Source: Rhodanobacter lindaniclasticus (GTDB lineage: Bacteria > Pseudomonadota > Gammaproteobacteria > Xanthomonadales > Rhodanobacteraceae). Taken from it: DNA of 46,731 bases. The DNA is taken from assembly GCF_004799035.1 (NCBI RefSeq), contig NZ_MWIO01000037.1, forward strand, positions 1-46,731. Direction: 5' to 3'. Under the pieces are notes generated by a model. That model was not told the origin of the DNA, did not search any database, and saw only the letters and a list, made by a program, of their open reading frames with translations. The position numbers were made by a program, and so were the translations under genes. This document shows, piece by piece, positions 26,822 through 36,503 of this stretch. Within the stretch, counting starts at the first letter, position 1; the number at the start of each line of letters is the position of its first letter.

Positions 26822-27414
26822 AGCGTCGCGTCTTCACTCCAGCCCAGTTGCCTGCCCACATGCCGAAGCTGCGCGACGGTTGGCGCCGGCGCATCTGTCG
26901 CGGCGTGTTGCGCCTGTGCGGCTGGACCCTCACCGGCGAATTTCCCGACGCCTCCAAACTGGTGCTGATCGCCGCGCCGCATTCCTCGTGGTGGGACGGC
27001 GTGTGGGGGCTGCTGATCAAGGTGGCGATCGGCGCCGACGTGCACTTCATGGGCAAGCAGGAATTGTTTCGCGGCCCGCTGGGCGGGCTGCTGCGTCGCC
27101 TGGGCGGCGTCCCCATCGACCGCGGCGCGGCCAAGGGCGTGGTCGAACAGATGATCGACCAGTTCCGCCAGCGCGAGAAACTGTGGCTGGGCATCGCCCC
27201 GGAAGGCACGCGCAAGCCGGTGACGCGCTGGAAGAGCGGCTTCTGGCACATCGCCCACGATGCCGGCGTGCCGATCTTTCCGGTCGCGTTCCACTACCCC
27301 GACAAGACCATCCAGCTCGGCCCGCTGTTCGACGCCGGCACCGACATGGACGCGACCATGCAGCGCCTGCGCGAATGGTATGCGCCGTTCCAGGGCAAGC
27401 ATCGCGACGTTTGA
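26818..27414 (+). CDS. Lysophospholipid acyltransferase-like protein (PlsC superfamily)
   Basis: A 198-residue protein with the acyltransferase signatures HSSWWD (H55...D60, the HX4D box), FMGKQELFRGPLG and PEGTR (residues 128-132), followed by WKSGFWHIAHDAGVPIFPVAF. These enzymes acylate glycerolipids or related lipids at the inner membrane. It is short compared with PlsC and lacks an obvious transmembrane helix, so the exact substrate is open. Coupled to arfB by a four-base overlap. Confidence 0.87.
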   Translation: MKRRVFTPAQLPAHMPKLRDGWRRRICRGVLRLCGWTLTGEFPDASKLVLIAAPHSSWWDGVWGLLIKVAIGADVHFMGKQELFRGPLGGLLRRLGGVPIDRGAAKGVVEQMIDQFRQREKLWLGIAPEGTRKPVTRWKSGFWHIAHDAGVPIFPVAFHYPDKTIQLGPLFDAGTDMDATMQRLREWYAPFQGKHRDV

Positions 27415-27458
27415 AATCCCTCACGCAGGGCACGATGTTCGCAGAGCAGGTTCGGACA

Positions 27459-28499
27459 TCACCGCTGCGAATGCCCCGGGTCGTCGTGCTCGCGATGGGT
27501 CAGCAGTCCGGGGCGGATCAGGTCGATGAAGGCGCGGGCCTCAGCGCTGAGGAACTTGCCCTTGCGCATCACCACGCCGTAGCTGCGCTGCGGGAAGAAC
27601 TGCTTCATGTTGCGCACGGCCAGGCGCTCGCGGTCGGCGTCGGTAATGCAGATGCCGGTGACGATGGAGATGCCCATGCCCATCGCCACGTATTCCTTGA
27701 TCACGTCCCAGCCGCCGACCTCGATCGCCACGTGGTACGGCACCTGGCGTTGCTGAAAAACCAAGTCGACCAGTCGGTAGGTGGACAGGCGTTGCGGCGG
27801 CAGGATCAGTCCGTAGGGCGAGAGATCCTCCAGCGCGACCCGGTCGAGCGTTGCCAGCGGATGCTCCAACGGCATGATCAGCATCGGGTCATAGTGCTGC
27901 ACCGGCGCCCACGCGATGTCGTTGGGCACGTCCAGCATCGAGCCGACCGCGAAGTCCGCCTCGTCGGCACGCAGCAGGGCCAAGCCGTCCTTGCCGGTGA
28001 CGTTGGCCAGCTGCAGTTGCACCGCGGGGAAGCGTTCGCGATAGCGGCGCACCAGTTCCGGCAGCAGGTACTGGATGGTGGAGGTGCCGGCAGCAATCAC
28101 CAGCCGGCCGGCCTGCAGGCCCTTCACCCGCGCCTGGAAATCGCGATCCAGCGTGTCCCAGCCCTCCACCAGTGGACGCGCCAGCTCGTACAACGCCTCA
28201 CCTGCGTCGGTGAGGTTGATGCGCCGGCGGCGGCGCTCCAGCAGGGTGGCGCCGAGCTCCCGTTCCAGCGCCTGCAACTGCAGGCTGATGGTGGGTTGCG
28301 ACACGTACAGCGCTTCGGCGGCGCGGGTGAGCGTACCCAGCTTCACCACGCTGACGAAGGCACGCAGCTGCTTGTGGCGGTTGCCCTTGTAGTAGAAGCG
28401 GCCGCCCGCCTCGTCGGCACGTTCGCCGGCAGCGCGCTTTTTTGCTGCGCTGCGAGGCGATTTTTTCGGTTTGTTCAGCGCAACACGGGGCTTTTTCAT
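27459..28499 (-). CDS. LysR-type transcriptional regulator divergent from the glyoxylate genes
   Basis: A 346-residue regulator. A basic extension (KKPRVALNKPKKSPRSAAKKRA) precedes the winged helix-turn-helix (FVSVVKLGTLTRAAEALYVSQPTISLQLQALERELGATLLER). The effector domain follows from about residue 130 (LVIAAGTSTIQYLLPELV... GMGISIVTG). ATG 28499 is preferred over an in-frame TTG at 28502. It is divergent from aceB with a 123-base gap, the standard layout for a LysR protein controlling its neighbour. Control of aceB-aceA by this protein is inferred. Confidence 0.87.
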   Translation of the reverse strand: MKKPRVALNKPKKSPRSAAKKRAAGERADEAGGRFYYKGNRHKQLRAFVSVVKLGTLTRAAEALYVSQPTISLQLQALERELGATLLERRRRRINLTDAGEALYELARPLVEGWDTLDRDFQARVKGLQAGRLVIAAGTSTIQYLLPELVRRYRERFPAVQLQLANVTGKDGLALLRADEADFAVGSMLDVPNDIAWAPVQHYDPMLIMPLEHPLATLDRVALEDLSPYGLILPPQRLSTYRLVDLVFQQRQVPYHVAIEVGGWDVIKEYVAMGMGISIVTGICITDADRERLAVRNMKQFFPQRSYGVVMRKGKFLSAEARAFIDLIRPGLLTHREHDDPGHSQR

Positions 28500-28622
28500 C
28501 AAATAGTTTCAGCTTGTTGCATCACATATTGATTTTGCTCATAGTAATGATTGAAACATTCACTTTGTCAAATAGATAGCTGCAGGCCTAGCTTCGAGTC
28601 ATCCACGACGCGGAGCGAAACG
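28500..28622. promoter_or_regulatory. AT-rich divergent control region between lysR-type gene and aceB
   Basis: The first 80 bases are strikingly AT-rich for this genome and contain GTTTCA (28506) and TGAAAC (28552) as inverted halves, and several T-N11-A candidates of the LysR type. It must hold the promoters for both genes. I cannot place the -35/-10 boxes with confidence. Confidence 0.45.
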
Positions 28623-30218
<1,596 letters not shown>

Positions 30219-30287
30219 TCCACCACCTTCCTCTGCATTTGCGCACAGGGTGCGCCCGTGCAGCGACGTCACCACCGGAGCCATGCC

Positions 30288-31583
<1,296 letters not shown>

Positions 31584-31590
31584 AAACCAC

Positions 31591-31663
31591 GTAGGAGCGC
31601 ACCCTGTGCGCGAACTCTTCGTCACGTGAACGCAAGAGCATCGCGCACAGGGTGCGCTCCTAC
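31591..31663. repeat. GTAG-type REP pair with 23-bp perfect arms
   Basis: GTAGGAGCGCACCCTGTGCG (start of the left arm, 31591-31613) is matched perfectly by the right arm (31641-31663) ending GTGCGCTCCTAC, with a 27-base loop. It separates convergent aceA and the antiporter gene. The antiporter's TAG stop (31660-31662, minus strand) lies in the right GTAG terminus. It can also serve as a two-way terminator. Confidence 0.85.
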
Positions 31664-33447
31664 ACGGCTGCCGGCGGCACCAGCGCGATCACGGTCCAAC
31701 CCGGCTTCGGCTCCAGCTCGCGCTTGGTCGACGCCACGCGCAAGGCGCCCTTCTCCTCCACGCCGAACATCAAGACCGTGTTCGAGCCATGCTGTTCGAT
31801 GAATTGCGACCAGTCGAAGGTCGCGCTGAGCCGGGTCGACTTGATCCGCCAGCCCTCATCCAGCATCTGCGCGAAGCGGCCGTGGGTCATCTCCTCGTCG
31901 AACAGCGGCGGCGCCAGCAGGCTGCCGGCGAGTGCGGCGCGATCGGTGTTCTCCCGCGGGGTGAGGTTGCGCAGGCGATACACCTTGTCGCGACCGAACT
32001 CCTGGCGGTAGCGCACGCAGGCCAGCGAATTTCGCTCGCGATGGGTGGATGCCGCCAGCAGCCGGCCGATGCCGGTCAGATCAAGATGGCGCTCGGCATG
32101 CGGCGAGGCCGGGTTGCCGAAGAATGTGGTCAGTCCGTCCATGCGCGCCAGCCGGATACCGTCCCAGTCGTCGTCGGCCAGCACCACGCGGAAGCCGGCG
32201 TCGTGCAGCGACTTGGCGATCGCGCGCGCCACATGGTCCGAGCCGAAGATCAGAACGCCGCGCGGCTCCGGCTCGGCCACTTTCAGCCAGATCGCCAGCG
32301 GCCGCGCGGTGGCGCTCTGCAACACCACCGTGCCGATGATCAGGGTGAACACCAGCGGCACCAGCGCCTCGGCACCGGCCACGCCGAGCTGGTCCAGGCG
32401 CAACGCGAACAGCGCGGAAACCGACGCGGCCACGATGCCGCGCGGCGCTACCCAGCCGATCAGTGCGCGCTCGCGCCAGTTCAAGCCGCTGCCGAAACTC
32501 GAGAGCGCCACGGTCAGCGGCCGCACCAGCAGCTGCGCGATAACGAACAGCGCTATGCCGGCGCCCAGCATGCCGTCCGGCAGCGGCCAGTGCAGCCGTG
32601 CCGCCAGCAGGACGAACAGCAGCGACACCAGCACTGTGGTGAGGCTTTCCTTGAAATCGAGAATGTCGTCCATGTGCACCCCGCGCAGGTTGCCCAGCGC
32701 AATGCCCATGATCGTCACCGCCAGCAGCCCCGACTCGTGGGTCAGCGTGTTGGAGATGCTGAAGGCGAGCAGTACCGCGGCCAGCACTGCATAGTTCTGC
32801 AGGTATTCGGGGATCAGCTGGCGGCGCAGGAAGAACGCCATCAGCCACGCGGCGAGTGCGCCGATCCCCACGCCGCAACCGATCGTGGCCAGGAAGATGC
32901 CGATGGTGTGGCCTTCCTGCCGCGACACGATCGCCTCGTAGATCAGCACCGCAAACAGCGCACCCAACGGGTCGATCACGATGCCTTCCCAGCGCAGCGT
33001 GTTGGCGATGCGCGCATTCGGCCGCAGCGTGCGCAGCATCGGCGCGATCACGGTGGGGCCGGTGACGCAGCCCAGCGCGCCGAACAGCAACGCGATCGGC
33101 CACGCCAATCCGGCAACCAGATGCGCGGCCAGCGCGAGCAGCAGCAGCGAGGCCACCGCGCCGTAACTGACCAGCCCGCGCACCGCCTTGCCGATGCCGG
33201 GCAGTTCGTGGAAACGCAGGGTCAGGCTGCCCTCGAACAGGATCAGCGCCACCGCCAGCGACACGGTGGGAAACAGCAGGTCGCCCAGCAGCCTGTCCGG
33301 ATCGAGCACGCCGATGGCCGGCCCGAGCGCGATGCCGGCCAGCAGCAGGAACAGGATCGCCGGTAGCCGTACCCGCCACGCCAGCCACTGCGCGAGAAAC
33401 CCGATCATCAGCATGCCGGCGAGCATCAGCCCCAGATCGATCGTCAT
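31660..33447 (-). CDS. CPA-type cation:proton antiporter with C-terminal TrkA-N domain
   Basis: A 595-residue membrane protein. The first 400 residues hold about 12 transmembrane helices with sodium/hydrogen exchanger features (PAILFLLLAGIALGP, FEGSLTLRF, GCVTGPTVIAPML, IVIDPLGALFAVLIYE, GWVAPRGIVAASVSALFALRL). A nucleotide-binding TrkA-N/RCK-like domain follows (GVLIFGSDHVARAIAKSL... VVLADDDWDGIRLARMDGL). It exchanges K+ or Na+ for H+. ATG 33447 opens the first helix; the longer frame to 33591 runs through a repeat element. Confidence 0.88.
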   Translation of the reverse strand: MTIDLGLMLAGMLMIGFLAQWLAWRVRLPAILFLLLAGIALGPAIGVLDPDRLLGDLLFPTVSLAVALILFEGSLTLRFHELPGIGKAVRGLVSYGAVASLLLLALAAHLVAGLAWPIALLFGALGCVTGPTVIAPMLRTLRPNARIANTLRWEGIVIDPLGALFAVLIYEAIVSRQEGHTIGIFLATIGCGVGIGALAAWLMAFFLRRQLIPEYLQNYAVLAAVLLAFSISNTLTHESGLLAVTIMGIALGNLRGVHMDDILDFKESLTTVLVSLLFVLLAARLHWPLPDGMLGAGIALFVIAQLLVRPLTVALSSFGSGLNWRERALIGWVAPRGIVAASVSALFALRLDQLGVAGAEALVPLVFTLIIGTVVLQSATARPLAIWLKVAEPEPRGVLIFGSDHVARAIAKSLHDAGFRVVLADDDWDGIRLARMDGLTTFFGNPASPHAERHLDLTGIGRLLAASTHRERNSLACVRYRQEFGRDKVYRLRNLTPRENTDRAALAGSLLAPPLFDEEMTHGRFAQMLDEGWRIKSTRLSATFDWSQFIEQHGSNTVLMFGVEEKGALRVASTKRELEPKPGWTVIALVPPAAV

Positions 33448-33516
33448 CGCAGTCCCTGGAAATGTCAGGGCGTCATCGAAACATGCAGCGGCGCGTGCGT
33501 CCAGAGGGAGAAGGAC

Positions 33517-33609
33517 AGGAGTGAGTGGAGTGGAGTGAGCAGTGAGAGCAGGCGTATCACGGCACGCCGTTGCTTCTCTCTCACTGCTCACTCCACTCCA
33601 CTCACTCCT
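33517..33609. repeat. GA/CT-rich perfect hairpin with 32-bp arms, copy 2
   Basis: The arm 33517-33548 (begins AGGAGTGAGTGGAGTGG, ends GCAGTGAGAG) is the exact reverse complement of 33578-33609, with a 29-base loop containing CACGGCACGCC. It lies directly behind comM, ahead of the antiporter gene. There is no T-run, so it is not a typical intrinsic terminator. Related to the element at 26291. Confidence 0.85.
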
Positions 33610-33615
33610 CAGCCC

Positions 33616-35109
33616 CTACATTCGCCGGTATTGCAGCGCTTCGGCCAGGTGCTCGCGTTCGAGCAGGGCGGCGCCGCCGTCGAGGTCGGCGATCGTGCGG
33701 GCGACGCGCAGCACGCGGTGATAAGCACGCGCAGAGAGGCCCAGCCGCTCCAGTGCCTGTTCGAACCAGCGCCGTTCCGCCGGGCCCAGCGCGCAGTCGC
33801 GTTCCAGTTCACGCGTGCTGATCTCGGCGTTCGGCCGGCCCGCGCGCATCAGCGACTGCCGGCGGGCACTGAGCACCCGGGCGCGCACGGTGGCGGAGCT
33901 TTCGTCGCGCTCGTTGCGCGGCGTGCCCAGTTCGGCCAGCGCCACCGGCGGCACCTGCACGCACAGGTCGATGCGGTCCAGCAGCGGCCCGGAGATGCGT
34001 GCGCGGTAACGCTGCACCTGGTCGGGCGTGCACTGGCAGCGCGGTTCGCCGGCGTAGCCGCAGGGACAGGGATTCATCGCCGCGACCAGCTGGAACTGGG
34101 CCGGAAAGGTCGATTGGCGCGCCGCCCGCGAGATCATGATGTGACCCGACTCCATCGGCTCACGCAGCACTTCCAGCACATGCCGGCTGAATTCGGGCAA
34201 CTCGTCCAGGAACAGCACGCCGTTGTGCGCCAGCGAAATCTCGCCCGGGCGCGGAAACGAACCGCCGCCGACCAGCGCCACCGCCGACGCGGTGTGGTGC
34301 GGCGCCCGGAAGGGACGCCGGCGCCAGCGTGCCGGGTCGGTGACCTGGCCGGCCACCGACAGCACCGCGCAGGTTTCCAGGGCTTCCGATTCGGACAGCG
34401 GCGGCAGGATGCCCGGCAGGCGTTCGGCCAGCATGGTCTTGCCGGTGCCGGGGGGACCCACCAGCAGCAGGTGATGACCGCCGACTGCGGCGATCTCCAG
34501 CGCGCGGCGCGCCTGCAACTGTCCGCGCACGTCGGCGAGATCCGGTCCGTCATGGGCACCGCCGTCGCTGGGAATGCCCACCGGCGCGGACAAGTCGTGG
34601 GCACCCCGCAGCCAGCCACAGACTTCGGCCAGGGTCTCGGCGACACGCACGTCGACGTCGGGCACCAGCGCGGCCTCGGCGGCGTTCTCGCGCGGCACCA
34701 CCACCCGGCGGTCGCGCGCGCGGGCTCGCAGCAGGGCCGGCAGCACGCCGGAAATGCCGCGCAGCGCGCCGGTCAGCGCCAGCTCGCCGAGGAATTCGCA
34801 ATCATCGAGCTTTTCGCGCGGCACCTGGCCGCTGGCGGCGAGGATGCCCAGTGCGATCGACAGATCGAAACGGCCGCCGTCCTTGGGCAGCTCGGCCGGC
34901 GCCAGGTTCACGGTGACCCGGCGATTGGGGTATTCGAAGGCGGTGTTCTGGATCGCCACGCGCACGCGGTCGCGTGCCTCGCGCACCGCAGCCTCGGGCA
35001 GGCCGACGATATTGGTGCAGGGCAATCCACCGGAAAGATGCACTTCGACCATCACCTGGGGAGCAGCGATGCCTTCCTGGGCGCGGCTGAGGGTGACGGC
35101 GAGACTCAT
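33616..35109 (-). CDS. comM: ComM/YifB family AAA+ ATPase (Mg-chelatase-like)
   Basis: A 497-residue protein, full ComM length. N-terminal domain: MSLAVTLSRAQEGI, VHLSGGLPCTNIVGLPEAAVREARDRV. Walker A GPPGTGKT is followed by ML, Walker B is in NGVLFLDELPEFSRHVLEVLREP, and the zinc-type segment NPCPCGY...CQC and sensor-like ISGPLLDRIDLCV follow. ComM is a hexameric helicase that promotes branch migration during natural transformation. The ATG at 35109 matches the family start; the upstream part of the frame is non-coding. Confidence 0.95.
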   Translation of the reverse strand: MSLAVTLSRAQEGIAAPQVMVEVHLSGGLPCTNIVGLPEAAVREARDRVRVAIQNTAFEYPNRRVTVNLAPAELPKDGGRFDLSIALGILAASGQVPREKLDDCEFLGELALTGALRGISGVLPALLRARARDRRVVVPRENAAEAALVPDVDVRVAETLAEVCGWLRGAHDLSAPVGIPSDGGAHDGPDLADVRGQLQARRALEIAAVGGHHLLLVGPPGTGKTMLAERLPGILPPLSESEALETCAVLSVAGQVTDPARWRRRPFRAPHHTASAVALVGGGSFPRPGEISLAHNGVLFLDELPEFSRHVLEVLREPMESGHIMISRAARQSTFPAQFQLVAAMNPCPCGYAGEPRCQCTPDQVQRYRARISGPLLDRIDLCVQVPPVALAELGTPRNERDESSATVRARVLSARRQSLMRAGRPNAEISTRELERDCALGPAERRWFEQALERLGLSARAYHRVLRVARTIADLDGGAALLEREHLAEALQYRRM

Positions 35110-35190
35110 GCGGCCTGGAGTCGGTGACGCAGTGATGGCGGAGGCGCGCTGACTGGCACAAACATCGCGCGACTCCATCAGCAGCGCTGG

Positions 35191-35243
35191 ATAAATAACC
35201 GCCTCCGATCGTTCTCGGGGTGAGGGTGACGGATCGGAGGCGG
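35191..35243 (-). terminator. Intrinsic terminator downstream of ubiK
   Basis: Read on the minus strand, CCGCCTCCGATC and GATCGGAGGCGG form a perfect 12-bp stem around a 21-base loop, followed by TTATTTAT. It sits 15 bases past the ubiK stop and before comM, so comM must have its own promoter. Confidence 0.8.
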
Positions 35244-35257
35244 CTCCCGGGAGGTGG

Positions 35258-35521
35258 TCACGGCTGGCCGTCGCGCGCGGCGACGGCAGCCTCGAGTTCG
35301 GCCACCCGCTGTTCCAGTTCGTCGACCTTGGCCCGGGTGCGGGCAAGCACCTGGGTCTGCACGTCGAACTCCTCGCGGGTGACCAGGTCGAGGCGGCGCA
35401 ATCCCTGCGCCAGAACATCCCGGAAGTTGGTGCGCAAATCCTGCTGCACCTGTGCCAGTCCTGGCGGTACCAACGACACAAGCCGCAGGGCAATCTGATC
35501 GATATCCTGCTTGTCCATCAT
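35258..35521 (-). CDS. ubiK: Ubiquinone biosynthesis accessory factor UbiK (YqiC/BMFP family)
   Basis: An 87-residue protein: IDQIALRLVSLVPPGLAQVQQDLRTNFRDVLAQGL, then a coiled coil (LDLVTREEFDVQTQVLARTRAKVDELEQRVAELEAAV), the BMFP/UbiK pattern. UbiK pairs with UbiJ in the ubiquinone assembly complex; ubiJ is at 23199 here. The start is MMDKQ at 35521 (GAGG eight bases upstream) or the next ATG at 35518. Divergent from the P-II gene. Confidence 0.88.
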   Translation of the reverse strand: MMDKQDIDQIALRLVSLVPPGLAQVQQDLRTNFRDVLAQGLRRLDLVTREEFDVQTQVLARTRAKVDELEQRVAELEAAVAARDGQP

Positions 35522-35631
35522 GGACAGCGCCTCGAACTCGTCGAGATAAATGCTAGGTGAACGGAACGGGGAGGCGCCATCGGTGTGCTCCATCAAAGAC
35601 TGTAGGAATTGTCCTACACCGCTACCCATGA

Positions 35632-36045
<414 letters not shown>

Positions 36046-36114
36046 CGCCGCCACAGCCCGTGCCGGCACTCGCCGCGTTCGGTTCGCAACGGGACTTATG
36101 TACAAGCAGTTGGG

Positions 36115-36143
36115 TTGACCCTGCCCGGGCCACCCGATATGTT
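36115..36143 (+). promoter_or_regulatory. Sigma-70 type promoter for the nrdA transcript
   Basis: TTGACC (36115-36120) and TATGTT (36138-36143) are 17 bases apart. A start near 36150 would begin just at the 5' edge of the cobalamin riboswitch, which supports the assignment. Confidence 0.7.
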
Positions 36144-36147
36144 GTGT

Positions 36148-36336
36148 GCGTCGGTGCCCGACCAGATGCGACATCGATCGGGCTTAAAAGGGAATCCGGT
36201 GTAACTCCGGAACTGCCCCGCAGCGGTAAAGCGGAAACGAACGCCCCCACATGCACTGGCCCTCCGTGGCTGGGAAGCGGGAGCAACTAGGCGGATCGCT
36301 CTGATCCTCGTCCGCAAGTCCGAAGACCTGCCGGCA
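36148..36336 (+). promoter_or_regulatory. Cobalamin (B12) riboswitch upstream of nrdA
   Basis: Conserved elements appear in order: GTCGGTGCCC near 36150, GGGAATCCGGTG with AACTCCGGAACTG around 36190-36215, the B12 box GCCCCGCAGCGGTAA at about 36215-36229, and AGTCCGAAGACCTGCCGGC at 36318-36335. In this class cobalamin binding usually turns the downstream gene off. Its target is the B12-independent class Ia reductase, suggesting that a B12-dependent reductase elsewhere takes over when B12 is present. Confidence 0.92.
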
Positions 36337-36360
36337 CAGCGGGACGAACGTGTCCCGCTG
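36337..36360 (+). promoter_or_regulatory. Hairpin at the 3' end of the riboswitch
   Basis: CAGCGGGAC and GTCCCGCTG form a perfect 9-bp stem with a 6-base loop immediately after the aptamer. There is no T-run after it, so it is not a simple intrinsic terminator. The 143 bases from here to the nrdA ATG contain no gene; the ribosome site GGAG is at about 36491. Confidence 0.6.
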
Positions 36361-36503
36361 CGTAGTGACGGCTTCCGCGGGGAAGTGCGTCGTGAAGCCA
36401 GGTCGCGGCACGGCGCCCGGCTTGCGCGTCGCCTCCGGAGTCTTTCGCTATCAGGCCCTGCGCGCGGGAGCAGGCGTTTGATGTCCAGCCGGAGCCACCT
36501 GCC

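Noticed and set aside
33517..33609. Perfect hairpin read as a transcription terminator for comM
   Set aside because: There is no T-run on either strand after the stem and the loop is long; a dispersed repeat is the better description.
36046..36150. NrdR boxes upstream of nrdA
   Set aside because: No pair of 16-bp NrdR-like palindromes with proper spacing was seen.
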